Positions 43,830 through 55,281 of a stretch of DNA of 64,000 nt are shown in pieces. The notes beneath the pieces were generated by a model. That model made no database searches, was not told the DNA's origin, and worked only from the letters and a program-made list of their open reading frames with translations. The position numbers were made by a program, and so were the translations under genes. The stretch's first letter is position 1, and each line of letters starts with the position of its first letter. This DNA is from Sorex araneus (lineage: Eukaryota > Chordata > Mammalia > Eulipotyphla > Soricidae), in NCBI RefSeq assembly GCF_027595985.1, contig NC_073313.1, positions 103,899,552 through 103,963,551 on the forward strand. Reading direction: 5' to 3'.

Positions 43830-44760
43830 TGTTTATTTATCCAATCCATGAACATGGATACCTTTAAACTCCTTTATGACTTCTATTTATTTTGGAAATA
43901 TAACTTTCAGTTTGTAAGTCTTTCACCTCCTTTGTTAGATTTATTTCCAGGTATTTTATCTTTTTGGATGTAATTGTAAATAGGATTTTTAAAAACGTAT
44001 TTTATTAAGGAACCATAATTTACAAAGTTATTCATAGTTGATTATTGGCATCCTATGTTCCAGCACCAGTCAACTTCCACCACTATCCCCTGCCTCCAAA
44101 TCTGTCTCCTTGGCAGGGACCTTTTAAAGTTTGATTGCTATGGTTTTGATCTCTTGCTTTCAGTGTTGTTGACTCTTTGATTTGGATATATAGCCATACC
44201 ACTCCTCTGCATCAGTGATGTATCTGAGGCCCTTGACCCCTGACCCTGTTTCTTACCATTACATACTTCTTGCTACACAACCCCAATTCCCTTCCCTCTC
44301 TCTCCTTCTCCTTTGTATATTTTAGGGTCAAGGGTCAAGAATTATCTCCCCGGGGGCTGGAGCAATAGCTCAGCGGGGAGGGTGTGTGCACGCAACTGAC
44401 CCGGGTTCAATTCCCAGCATCCCATCTGGTCTCCAGAGCACCGCCAGGAGTAACTTCTGAGTGAAGAGCCAGGAGTAACCCCCCTCCCCCAAAAAAGAAT
44501 TATCTCCCAATTTAATGCCTTGTTTTCTTTCATCCAGTTATTTTACATACCAGAGATAAGAAAGATTATTCTGTGTATGTCCTTCTTATGGCTTATTTTA
44601 CTTACTTATCCTGCAATTCCACTCAAGTTTCAGCAAATTGATGAAATTGCATGATTTCATAGTTCCTTGCAGTTGAATAGTTTTCCGTTGTGTACATGTA
44701 CTACATCTTCAATCTGTCATTGGACAACTCGGTTGATTTTATTATTTTTTCCTCTCCAAC
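43830..44760 (-). mobile_element. Old L1 pieces, antisense
   Basis: 43830-43990 matches antisense ORF2 (TTAGATTTATTTCCAGGTAT). 43991-44760 resembles an older L1 3' UTR and ORF2 end (TTTACAAAGTTATTCATAG). A SINE is inserted at 44351-44494. Confidence 0.6.
44351..44494 (+). repeat. tRNA-derived SINE with perfect 14-bp TSD
   Basis: GGGGCTGGAGCAATAGCTC, CCCGGGTTCAATTCCC and GAGCCAGGAGTAACCCCC in order, with the last part of the tail missing. AAGAATTATCTCCC is duplicated at 44337-44350 and 44495-44508. Confidence 0.96.
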
Positions 44761-44821
44761 TCATTGTTTCCATATCAAACTGACACAGAATTGTGTATTT
44801 TTATTTTGTATTTGCTACATT

Positions 44822-46260
44822 ATTTTTTTAAATCACCATGAGGTACAGTTACAAAGCTTTCATGTTTGAGTTTCAGTCATGCAATGATCAAACACCCATC
44901 GCTCCACCAGTGCACCTTTTTCACCACCAATGTCCCCAGTATTCCACCCATCCCACCCCTCCCCCTGCCTCTAAGGCAGAACATTTCCCCTATAATCTCT
45001 CTCTACTTTGGGGCATTATGGTTTGCAATACACATGCTGAAAGGCTATCACGTTTTGTCCTTTATCTACTTTCAGCCACATCTTCATCCCGAACTATCCC
45101 TCCAACCATCATTGACTTAGTGATCCCTTCTCTATTCCAGCTTCCTTCTCTCCCAGATCATGAGGCAGGCTACCAACCATGGAGTACCATTCCTAGCCCT
45201 GTCTCTACTGTCCAAGTTTGACAATCTCATATTATGTTACTTTATATTTAACAAATGAGTGCAGTCCTTCTATGTCTGTCCCTCTCTTGCTGACTCATTT
45301 AACTTAGCATGATATTCTCCATGGCCATCTATTTATAAGCAAATTTCACGACTTCATCTTTCCTAACAACTGCATAGTATTCTATTGTGTAGATGTACCA
45401 AAGTTTCTTTAATCAGTCCTCTGTTCTTGGGCATTAGGGTTGTTTCCAGATTCCGGCTGTTGTGAACAGTGTTGCAATGAACATACAGGTGCAGATGTCA
45501 TTTCTATTGTGCTTTTTTGAACCCTCGGGATATACTTCAAGAAGTGTTATTGCGAGATTGCATGAAAGCTCAATTTCTAGTTTTTGAAGGACTGCCCATA
45601 CGGTTTTCCAAAAAGGCTGGACCAGTTAACATTCCAATCAGCAATGAAAGTGAGTCCCTTTCACCGCATATTCGCGCCAGCACTGGTTGTTCTTGTGCTT
45701 TTTGATGTGTGCCAGTCTCTGTGGTGTGAAATGATGTCTCATTGTTGTTTTGATTTGTGTCTCCCTGATGATTAGCGATGTGGAGCATTTTTTTTTTTAA
45801 ATTTATTTATTTTTAATTAGAGAATCACCGTGAGGGTACAGTTACAGATTTATACACTTCTGTGCTCACACTTCCCTCATACAAAGTTTGGGAACCCATC
45901 CCTTCACCAGTGCCCATTCTCCACCACCCGTAAACCCAGTGTCCCTCCCACCCTCCCCAATCCCATCTCCCCCCCACCCCACCCTGCCACTGTGGCAAGG
46001 CATTCCCTTCTGCTTTCTCTCTCTAATTAGCTGTTGTGGTTTGCAACAAAGGTGTTGAGTGGCCGCTGTGCTCAGTCTCTAGCCCTCATTCAGCCCGCAA
46101 CTCCCTTCCCCCACATGGCCTTCGACTGCAATGTAGTTGGTGATCGCTTCTCTGAGTTGACCTTTTGTGGAGCATTTTTTAATGTGCCTTTTGTCTGCCA
46201 CATTATTGCAATCAATCCTTTCCAGTATTTTTGGTGGATTCTCTATTTATAGAAGTGTCA
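44822..46260 (-). mobile_element. L1 3' UTR and ORF2 C-terminus, split by a younger L1
   Basis: Antisense L1: T run at 44822, 3' UTR to about 45290, ORF2 end at 45291-45793 (MLHIANHQGDTNQNNN, LVLARICG region). It continues after the nested insertion at 46181. Frameshifts are present. Confidence 0.9.
45794..46165 (-). mobile_element. Nested 5'-truncated L1 3' UTR with perfect 15-bp TSD
   Basis: TGTGGAGCATTTTTT occurs at 45779-45793 and 46166-46180, so the inserted 372 bases are exactly delimited. The insert is an L1 3' UTR of a different subfamily (GAGAATCACCGTGAGGGTAC, CATTCTCCACCACCCGTAAAC). It is younger than its host L1. Confidence 0.96.
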
Positions 46261-46737
46261 TTGCAAATAATCAGTTTTAGTTCTTTTCCAATTTGGATTC
46301 TTCTATGTCTTTTTCTTGCCTAATTTCTCTGGAGAGAATTTCCAAATATATTTAACAGTTATGGTGATAATGGATATCCTATTATTTTTCCTATTATTAA
46401 ACATATTAGGGGGAAACCTTTTCTGCTTCTCACCATGAATGTGCTGTTTAGTCTGTGTGTGTCATATATAGTCTTTATTATGTTGAGATATATTTCTTCT
46501 ATTCCCAATTAATTTATTTTAAAATTCTTATTCTATGCAAAAGCTTTATTTCTTAAAAGTTCAGTGATCTCATAAATAGAGACCCTAGATGAGAGTTTCA
46601 TGCATAGAACTCCTTAGTGGGGTTCCTCTGGTAGGCAGAGCTGGATGGCTAATGCTCTGCCAGGTTGTAACTGCCTTCATCTTTCTTTCTTATGTGATAG
46701 ACTTTAAGCAGGATGAGGAAAATTGGAAAGAGAAAGA

Positions 46738-46848
46738 AAAATATGAAATGTTTCACAAATTTGCATGCCATCCATGTTCAGGAGTCATGCTAAAATTTTA
46801 TTGTTCTAATTTTAGCATATGTGCTGCCAAGTCAGCATCAGTTTATTG
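46738..46848 (-). pseudogene. RNU6-like: U6 snRNA pseudogene
   Basis: The minus strand aligns with U6 snRNA over essentially its whole length: GGCAGCACATATGCTAAAAT near the 5' end, the central TAGCATGA region, GCAAATTTGTGAAACATTTC and the 3' ATATTT. About 20 substitutions and small indels rule out function. It is a retroposed copy. Confidence 0.85.
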
Positions 46849-46869
46849 ATATTATCACAAATTGATGTT

Positions 46870-47012
46870 TTAGTTCTTTATTTGGTTTCTGTACTACACC
46901 AAGCAGTAAGTACTTGGTGGTTTGTTCTGATGGTGCTTAGGGATGGGCCCTGTGCCTCCTGCATACAAAGTACACACTCTAGTTCTTTGAGTTATCTCTC
47001 CAGATCCTTTCG
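46870..47012 (-). repeat. Old SINE
   Basis: Minus orientation: GGTGCTTAGGGATGGGCCC, CATACAAAGTACACACTC and GAGTTATCTCTCCAGATCC (A-box region). Confidence 0.55.
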
Positions 47013-47140
47013 ATTGAAGTTAAAGTTTGTCAAACGCATTCAAATGCATTAATTATTTGCATATATTGAGTCATTTTGTAAAAAATAATCATTTTGTATG
47101 ATCCTTTTAATGTGTTGTTGAATTTTGTTCAGTAATATTT

Positions 47141-48300
47141 TGTTGAATATTTTGTGCCTATGTTCATCAGAAATACTGATTTGTATTTTTGGTGATAATG
47201 ATAATTATTTAAGTTTATGTTGCTAAGATAGACTTTTTGTATTGGAATTGAATGGACTTTTAGACTAGACAAATTCTGTCCTGTTTTCTTCCCTTTGATG
47301 CTTTGTTGTTGACTTATATTTTTACATTTCTCTATTATTATTTATCATTATTTATTGTTACTTATTTCAGCATTGCTCATACTGCACATTCAGTGGTAGC
47401 AAATTCCATTAACCCTGTACTACTTTCCTGGCCCCATCTCTACAATATTTGAATAATAATTTTCCATGGTAGAATACCTTTGACTAGAAATGTCTATTTT
47501 TCTAATTATGAGCGTATCATTCCACTTTAGCTAAGCCTGTATGGTTTCTGCTGACAAATCTAATGATCACTTGATCAGAGTGCCTTTCCATGTTACTTTT
47601 ATTTTTTTCCCTAGCAACTTTTATATTTTTCTTTATTTTTTTATTCCTAATTAAGAGATTATATGTCTCAGTGTATTTTTTTTAATTTAGAAATTTTGGT
47701 GTTTTTGCGGCTTTTTGGAATTCTGACTGTTTCCATAGGTTTAGAAAGTTCTCAGATATTATTTCCTTACCTAGGCACGCTGTTTCCCCTCTCTCACTTT
47801 TGCTTCTGATATTCCCATTATTCTAGGATTACCTCTTCTAATGGACTCCAACAGTTCTCAGAGTGTCTCCATTTTCCCTAATTCTTATTTCTTTCTTCTC
47901 TTCCACTTAGGTCATTATTGGGATTTTTATTCAATTTAACTTTTCTTCTGTGGGATTAATCCTGTTTATTGTGCTTTACATTTCATTGTGATTTGCATAT
48001 TTAGTCTCTGTTAAGAATGTTTTAATAGCTTTAATCTTTTTGGTGAAGAATTTGCTCTGCTCCTGTCATTAATATCATTAATATTTTATTCTTTCTTTGG
48101 GGCATTTTATGTATTTTATTGATTTCCTTCATAATTTGAAATTCACTGCTAGAATTTCACTGACATTCAGGATGATTTCTGAAGAAATTTCTTTTTTAAT
48201 TGATTCTGTCACTAGGATGCCCTATGGCTCTCATTCAATCCTGGCACTGTGTAGGCGGGACCAGTCTGGGTATGAAATCTCTTGCCATTCCCTTTCTTTT
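47141..48300 (-). mobile_element. Probable old L1 5' region, antisense
   Basis: The blocks GTTCTCAGATATTATTTCCTT, CTCCAACAGTTCTCAGAGTG and CTTCTCTTCCACTTAGGTC resemble the antisense of older L1 5' UTR/ORF1. It is strongly decayed and the ends are uncertain. Confidence 0.4.
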
Positions 48301-48535
48301 TGTGATAGACCCATTCTCTGTCTAAGCTCACAGACCTTTTACCTAGGCCTATGAAGTAGTGACTGCTGTCATCAGTCTTCTACACTGACCAAAAAGCTTG
48401 CTGGATTTCTAACGACACGGGGAAGGGTGTCAGCTTTCCAAATTTTGCCAGATCTCCTGCAAGGCCTGAGGTTGAGGAGAGGTTTTGTCACCCAATTTCT
48501 AATGGTTTCAGAAGCTTATCAAAGACGGTATAAAG

Positions 48536-48693
48536 CAGTGTTCTTCAACTATGGTGCCAGTCTGCAGAGATATAGAAAGGTTGAAAAAACACCAGTTGAC
48601 CACCTTGATTATAACTGCTAATCTAGAGAGAGCATGCAGGACAGGTGCCGAACAGGTGTTGGTCTGCAGGTGTAAAAATGTTGAAAGACATTA
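48536..48693. mobile_element. Second hAT-type MITE
   Basis: The left end is CAGTGTTCTTCAAC. The reverse complement of the right end, TAATGTCTTTCAAC, matches at 10 of 14 positions. Internal pieces CAGTCTGCAGA and GGTCTGCAG are inverted relative to each other. Flanks GTATAAAG (48528-48535) and GTGTAAAT (48694-48701) fit a decayed 8-bp duplication. No transposase is present. Confidence 0.6.
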
Positions 48694-48701
48694 GTGTAAA
48701 T

Positions 48702-49265
48702 AAAAAGGGTTATGCCAGGTTATGTGGGCTGTAATCACTGGGACATTTGTCTAGGCACAGATTCCTCCCTTAACTGCAATGTAAATTCTTTTCTCCATGA
48801 ATGTCTGCTTGTTCCATAGAGATTTGTGTGACTCCAAGTGTCAAGACATTTGTTCTTTTTGGATTATAAACCAACAAAGCCTTAGAAATCCCTCTATGCT
48901 GGGAGATGAAGTTTTAGGCTCTGAATTAGAGGCTTAGTGTTGATATGTGAGAGTGGCGGTGGAGTGGGGTGGAGAGAGGGGAGACAGCACACAACACCTG
49001 CAACAATTGTCAGAGTTTATAACTCAGTCATAGCACCCGTTTGAATAGTTTAGTGATCTTGTTTCCTTTTAACATAATACAGTGTGCCTGTATTTCCAGT
49101 AATACTTCTTGTCTAAAGATGACTTTGTCTTATATCTATATAACTGACAAATTTGTTAATGTTATCACTTGTGTGATATATTTTCCATCTTTCTCATTCT
49201 TATAAACAAGTGTGTTTCATTACTATTATTATTGATGTAGCATAGGTTACCATATTATTAATCTT
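48702..49265. other. No recognisable gene
   Basis: Unassigned intergenic sequence. Confidence 0.35.
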
Positions 49266-49424
49266 TATGCTTTAGGTAAATATTATTACTACACCACACC
49301 CAGCACCAGTGAGCCAATTTCCTTCCAGCACTGTCCCTAGATTCTTTCTTGTCAACCTCCTCCCTCCCTGCATAACTCTCCTTCCTCTATCTCCACCCCT
49401 CACTTTTGTCAGAGTATACCAGTG

Positions 49425-49640
49425 GTTCCCTGTTTTTGGCTTACTGCCCCATTTTAAGAAAAAAGTCAGTGTCCCCTTAAAAACTTTGTCCTATAAGCAA
49501 ACTGAATGCACTATCAAATTGTACCAGGACTTGGACTGCCTCCATGGATTATTCCAGTTCCCCCAGGGCCTACTCCCAGCAATGTTCAGGGGACCATGCA
49601 TTTCCAGGGATTAAATCTAGATCTGCTAAATGCTACACTA
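49425..49640. mobile_element. Truncated hAT MITE overlaid by a SINE piece
   Basis: CAGTGGTTCCCTG then TTACTGCCCC is the left end of the same MITE family as 30861-31047. The right end is missing. From about 49558 a minus-strand SINE fragment (CAGGGGACCATGCATTTCC) follows. Confidence 0.45.
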
Positions 49641-49816
49641 TTCAAATTTATAATGTATGTATTTGAAGTTTGCAAGTATCCCTCTGCTGCTCTTGCTACA
49701 TCTGATAATTTTTGATATGTGGTGTGTTTGTTTTCATTCACTGAATATATTTCTAGGGTTTCTTATTGACCTATTGAGTTAAAAAGTCTGTTATTTTATT
49801 TTCACATGTATATGGA

Positions 49817-50055
49817 CTGGAGCGATAGCACAGTGGGTAGGGCGTTTGCCTTGCACACGACTGACCTGGGTTTGATTCCTCCATCCTTCTTGGAGAGCCT
49901 GGCGAGCTACTGAGAGTATCCCACCTGTTCGGCAGAGCCTGGCAAGCTACCTGTGACATGTCCGATATACCAAAAACAGTAACCACAAGTCTCACAATGG
50001 AGACGTTACTGGTGCCCGCTCAAACAAATCGATGAACAATGGGATGACAGTGACA
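49817..50055 (+). mobile_element. Composite SINE (tRNA head + RTE pieces) with TSD
   Basis: Sense copy. Head GGAGCGATAGCACAGTGGG with B box GGGTTTGATTCC; body with GAGAGTATCCCACC, CAGAGCCTGGCAAGCTACC and GTCCGATATACC; RTE tail GGAGACGTTACTGGTGCCCG then GGGATGACAGTGACAG. GTATATGGA is duplicated at 49808-49816 and 50056-50064. It is the cleanest full-length member in the window. Confidence 0.95.
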
Positions 50056-50084
50056 GTATATGGATGTATACCTCAGTATCATAG

Positions 50085-51700
50085 CAGTTTCTGAACCATC
50101 ACATTATTATAGAGATGATACTTGATATGGTTTCAATCATTTACAATTTATTGAGACTCAATTTGTGGCCTAATTTGTGGTCTATTCAAGATATCTTTTT
50201 GTGTATTTGAAAGGAATGTACTTTTCTGTTGTTGGATGGGATATTGTACAGAGGTTAAGTTTATAATGTTGTGCAAGTTCTCTACTATCTATTTGCTATG
50301 TGTGTTACCCAAGTGTGATATTGAAATATCCAACTTACAGCTGGCTGTATTTCCCTTCAATTCTCTCAATTTTTGATTTATGTATTGGTAGCTCTATTGT
50401 GAGAATTATATATACTTATACCTTTTATTTCTAGGTGGATTTAATTTTCATCAAATTATAAAGTCATTTTTTGAACCTAATAACAATTTTAATCAAAGTC
50501 TATTTTTCTTAATACTAGAGCTGCCATTCTCTCTTTGGACACTGTTAGGATGCAATGTCTTCTCCTGTATTTATATTTGTAAAATGTGTTTTGAAATCTA
50601 CAGTGAATTTCTTTCAGGAATATAAAATACTATTTTATGATCCATTCTTTAAATCTCTATCTTTAATTTAGGCACTGTGGTTTACAGTGCTGTTAATAAT
50701 AGAATTCCAGGCATGCACTGTTTCAACACTGAACCTACCACCAATGTCAGCTTACTTCCACCCATGAGCCAAGGTTCCACTCCCCTACCCCAACTCTGCC
50801 TCCTTATCAAGCTCACTTTTCAGTTTAATTATAGTATTTTGGACAGATGCACACAATAGTATTGGTTCTCATAATTTTAATATACAATTGTCTCACTTCT
50901 ACATCACCACAGCATCCAAGTCCACTGATCAATATCACCAGTCTGTCACCTCTTCTTTTCCCCCATTCCTTCCTTTATTGGAAATCTCATTTGTATAATA
51001 CAGAGCCAAGGACTTGTCCACATTAATCCTTTCCATTCCGTTGTCATTATATTTTATATGCTATAAATAAGAAAGAATATACAATATTTGTCATTCTGCC
51101 TCTGACTTACTTCACTTAATAATACTCACTTCAGTTCTATTAAATTAGAAGAGAACTGCCTGGTTACATCTTTCCTTGTAGCTGGGCAGTATTCCATTTT
51201 ACATATATTCTACAATTTCTTTATCCATTCATCTGTCTTTGGGCATTTGGGTTGTTTCCATGTCCTGGTTATAGTGCTAAGTCACTGAAGTTAACAGGGG
51301 TGTGCATATCTTTTTTTTGTTATTTTTGTTTATTTTTTATTCATTAAAAATGAATAGCTGGTTCAAATAAGAGATATATTCTTAATTTTTTGAGAGAGAG
51401 ACCTCCATAATGTTTTCCATAGGGACTGAACCAGACTGCATTCCCAATAGCAATGAATGAGACTTCCTTTTTTTACCATATCCCTGCCACAGTGGTTGTT
51501 TCTAGTCTTTTTATATAGCTATTCTGATTGTGTGAGATGAAACCCATTAATCAGAGAGTCTTATATATTTACTTTAAATTACTTATAAGGACTATGTTGT
51601 TACCTATTTCTTGTTTTCTTATTTCCCCCTCAATGACATTAAACAATCTTCTTCTATCTCTCCATTATTGCCTTCTTTTGTAACACTTTTAGGTAGTATA
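50085..51700 (-). mobile_element. Old L1 pieces, antisense
   Basis: 50085-50660 matches antisense L1 ORF2 N-terminal sequence (TTTGTGGTCTATTCAAGATA, TTGTTGGATGGGATATTG, AATATCCAACTTACAGCTGG). 50665-51570 is the 3' end of another antisense L1 (GGGCATTTGGGTTGTTTCC, ACTGAACCAGACTGCATTCC). All are decayed. Confidence 0.65.
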
Positions 51701-51751
51701 CCTTTTAATTCCATTCACAATACATTTTCTGTATAGTTTAGTTTATATTTT

Positions 51752-51888
51752 TTGGGGGGGCACACCTGACTCTATGCTCAGTGACAGAGTCCCATGGCAG
51801 GGCTCAGAGGGCTATATGTGGTGCTGGGACCAAAACCAGTTGGTAGCAATGCAAGGCAAGGACCCTACCTGGTGTCCACCCACTGTAT
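51752..51888 (-). repeat. Old SINE
   Basis: Minus orientation: GCACACCTGACTCTATGCTC, GGCAGGGCTCAGAGGGC, GTGGTGCTGGGACC and GCAATGCAAGGCAAGGACCC. Confidence 0.65.
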
Positions 51889-52730
51889 ACTTTAGTTAGA
51901 GTCTTAGTAATTACTTTGGGACTTAAAATTGAAACAACTTAGTTTGAATGAATACCACATTTGATTCAATAGTATACAAACTTTTCTTATACATCTCCAT
52001 CCCTCTAGTTGATGTGCTACTATCAGATATTGCAAATATGTACACCTTTGCTCATCATTAATAAAGGTTTTTAATTATTGCTTTAGCAATGTATTTTAAA
52101 TAATAAAGAAAAAATGAATGACAAAATAATAATTACTTGCATTTGAATACATAATTATTTTACCAGTGTTAATTTTTACTTTATTATGAACTTATGTTTT
52201 TTTGTTTTTACTTCATCCAGAAAGTTGACATTAAAATATCTTATAGAATAGGTCTACTAGTTACTAATTTGGGTAAAGTAATTTTGATTTCTAAGAAGAG
52301 GACGATGAATGAGAGCAGAATAAGGGGGCAGGATAGAAGTAACATAACATTAGTGGATAGTATTGGGCATTTTTATGGTGGTGAGGTGGTGATGAATGTT
52401 ATTATTGTAGATATGTAATTTTAATTACAATAGCTTTAAAGGAAAATTAAAGAACAATATTACTGATGAACTGAAGTGTAAAATTCTCAAGAAGATACTT
52501 TCCAATAAAAGTAATCAGCAGTTTCTCAAAATGATCATCATAAACTTAATCCAGGCATACAAGATTGGCTCAACCTACAGAAATGAATCGATTTTAGATT
52601 TTTAGGTTTCACAGTGCTACAAATCACAAATGTGCAACAATGTTACAAATTAAAAAATGAAATTTAGTGTTAGGGTGATGTTAACTTTAGGGTAACTATT
52701 ATGGTGGGGCCCAGACTAACTGATAGAAGA
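51889..52730. other. No recognisable gene
   Basis: Unassigned AT-rich sequence, probably with some decayed L1. No frame is supported. Confidence 0.35.
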
Positions 52731-52731
52731 G

Positions 52732-52793
52732 AGTTAGGAATAGGTTAGGGTTAGGATTAGGGTTAAGATTGGGGTTAGTTAGGGTTAAGTTTG
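52732..52793 (+). repeat. Degenerate interstitial telomere-like (TTAGGG)n
   Basis: About 60 bases of GTTAGG, TTAGGG and near variants (GGTTAGGGTTAGGATTAGGG and flanks). It lies about 20 bases left of a truncated RTE fragment. Confidence 0.8.
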
Positions 52794-52812
52794 GAAATGT
52801 TAAAAATGTTAA

Positions 52813-53379
52813 AAATCTCAACAAGACGATGCTCATGAAAAACAAACTAGTCTCTGAAGCTCCATTTGCTCTCAATGGAATGAACATCTCTGAATGCAGC
52901 AGCTATGTGTACCTGAGTCGAGAAATTAACATGAGGAAAGACTTGGCACCAGAACTGCGCAGGAAAAAGAGAGCAGTGTGGAATGCCTTCAAAAGCGTTG
53001 AAGAAGTGGTTAAAGTGGTTAAGAGGACGAAGAACTCCAACTCCGGGCACATCTTTTCGATTCCACCATTGTTCCTGCACTAACATATGCCTCAGAGACC
53101 TGGGCCCTACGCAAACAGGATGAGAACGCTATTCAGGTATCCCAAAGAGGAATGGAAAGAGCTATGCTAGGAGTATCACATCTCACTCAAGTGAGCAAAG
53201 GAATCCGGAGTTCCGACCTCTGTCGACAGTCAAGAATCAGGGACGCTGTCTCGTTTGCCAAGGCATCAAAAATCAGATGGGCTGGTCATGTAATGTGATT
53301 CATAGATGACCACTGGACTAGAGCTGTTGCCGACTGGATTCCACAGGACGTCAGAAGACCGCGTGGCTGCCCACCACAT
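52813..53379 (+). mobile_element. RTE LINE fragment truncated at both ends
   Basis: It starts inside ORF2 with the NKTMLMKN block (CAACAAGACGATGCTCATGA) and encodes CSSYVYLSREINMRKD and ASETWALRKQ. It stops at CCGCGTGGCTGCCCACCACA, about 180 bases before the RTE 3' end. Losing the 3' end is unusual for a LINE, which normally truncates at the 5' side. It matches 60113-60655. Confidence 0.92.
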
Positions 53380-53524
53380 GTAAATAAACACACACATTTA
53401 CTAACATATAATGTTTGATAAAAATAATTTTTTCAACACACAGTGCTGGGAAACTAAACAGGATCATTCAAATTAGTGAGACTGACTTCTTTAGAACCCC
53501 ATATAAAAATAAGTTTAAAATAGA

Positions 53525-53692
53525 GCTGAAGTGATAGCATAGGAGATAGGATGTTTACCTTGCACAAGGCTAACCTGAGTTCAATCCCCCGCACCCAATA
53601 TGGTCTCCCAAGCACATTAGGAGTGATCCCTGAGTACAGAGCTAGAAGTAATGCATGAGCAGTGCCTGGTGTGCCCCCCAAAATGTTTTAAT
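53525..53692 (+). repeat. tRNA-derived SINE, older
   Basis: GAGCTGAAGTGATAGCATAGG, GAGTTCAATCCCCCGC, AATATGGTCTCCCAAGC and GAGCAGTGCCTGGTGTGC. Confidence 0.88.
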
Positions 53693-53959
53693 AGATTAAA
53701 GACCCCTGAACTTCTGCTTGTTGCTCCACCATCCCAGGTGATACTTGCCTCTAGCTGATATCACTGGGTCTATTCCAAATGACAGGCAGGGCTCAAATGG
53801 AAGGAAGAGCCCCCCTCCCGTTCCTGATGGATCCCAGCAGCCTTCACACCTGACTTGTGCTGTATTAAGGGCCCATAGCACAGCTCCTGATGTGAAAGAT
53901 CTACTTAGTAAATTACATATTGCTCACAGTATTCTTCCTGCCATTGTTTGAGGAAGCCA

Positions 53960-55015
53960 GAAGACAGAGAGCAACCTCTGTATTAATCCCTCAGCATCTT
54001 CTAGGGGGTTGAATTCAGAGACTCACCTCCAGCACAAGGAAAATAGAAAACCAATAGGGAAAACACATAGAGAATCACCATGTTTAATGAGCAAAAACTG
54101 AAGCCATGAACAACACCAATAAATCCTCTGACAGTGTCTTTAGTGACACTATGATAAGGATGCTCAATGAGTTCAAAGCAACGAGAGCGCAGGTAGTCAG
54201 CAAGTACAAGACTGTATGGAAATTGAAATGATACAACTACTACAGTCAGAAATGACAGCAATAAAGAACCTGATACATGACTTTTAAAAGTCAATAGAAG
54301 TCTGAACATTAGAATAACAGAAGCTGAGCAAGACTATGGAGCTCCAAGATGAGGAGAAAATCCCTAGGAAACAGCATATATCCAAAAATAGTCTGAAAAG
54401 AAATGAACTGCATAACAGAGAACTATGGGATGAGTTCAAGAGAAGTGATATAAGAATCATCAGAGTCCCTGAAGAACAAGAAGGCAAATGTTATGAAGAA
54501 ACAATAGTTAAATCATCTATAAGTTCCCGGTTTTGAGGATTACAGGTATTTAGATCCAAGAGGCCCAAATGGTCCTGGTGAAAATATACCCAATTAGGAA
54601 AACTTCAAGACACACTATACTTAAAATGACAAATTTCAAAGATAGAATCTTGAAAGCAGCAAGATCAAAAAAGAATTTACATTTAAAGGAAAGTTCATAA
54701 GATGTACAAAAGATTTATTAAATGATACTCTACAAGCCAGAAAAATATGGGACGATACAGTAAAAAAAAAAAAACTCAACAAAATTAACACCTCACCAAG
54801 AATACTCTACTCAGATAGATTATCATTCATATTTGAAGAAACTATACAAAGATCCACGGACAGGCAATAAGCTTAGGGAATTCATAGTACTAAAACCAGT
54901 TTTGCAAGAAGCATTAAAAGAGCTTATTTAAAGAAAAGGAGAAACTGCCCATAATGTGGCATTGAGTATGGCACTCAGTAATAGTCCATATAGTTGTGCT
55001 CTACTAGATTAATAA
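53960..55015 (+). mobile_element. HAL1 element
   Basis: The ORF1-like part encodes an L1 ORF1-type stretch (WDEFKRSDIRIIRVPEEQEG; 54336-54536). The HAL1-type 3' region follows: CTTAAAATGACAAATTTCAAAG, AGAATCTTGAAAGCAGCAAG, AGAATACTCTACTCAGATAG and GCAAGAAGCATTAAAAGAGC. There are stops throughout. It is a second, sense copy of the family at 21858-23829 and 34609-35930. Confidence 0.75.
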
Positions 55016-55281
55016 AAATTAAATGGGCACATATGCTGCCTGAGCTCATGTGCTACTTTCACCCATGTGGCCAAGCACATGTGGTGCTAGAGCAGATGCA
55101 CCACCCGTACGTATCTCCCCCTTGAAGTATGTACTTTTATGTCTAATGCTGCAATGTGTGTAGTAGGGGCTCTCTCTGCCCTTGGAGAAGTCCAGGTCTC
55201 TCTTGAGCACGTTACCCTCCACTCCCTACCACTTTCTCTTCCTCCTTCCTTTCAAAACCTCAAAATAAAATCTGTTTTATT
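55016..55281 (+). other. Possible LTR or retroposon 3' fragment
   Basis: A CT-rich stretch ends in AAAATAAAATCTGTTTTATTTC and an A run, like the R-U5 part of an LTR or a retroposed 3' end. Evidence is thin. Confidence 0.25.

Larger units (their letters stand above)
46181..47140 (-). mobile_element. L1 ORF2 middle, antisense
   Basis: TCTTTTCCAATTTGGATTCTT, AATGGATATCCTATTATTTT and AGTCTTTATTATGTTGAGA are antisense ORF2 (RT region) landmarks. It carries a U6 pseudogene and a SINE. Confidence 0.65.

Noticed and set aside
52190-52430. Possible nuclear mitochondrial insertion
   Set aside because: Composition looked mitochondrial-like at first, but neither strand gives a recognisable mitochondrial protein or RNA.
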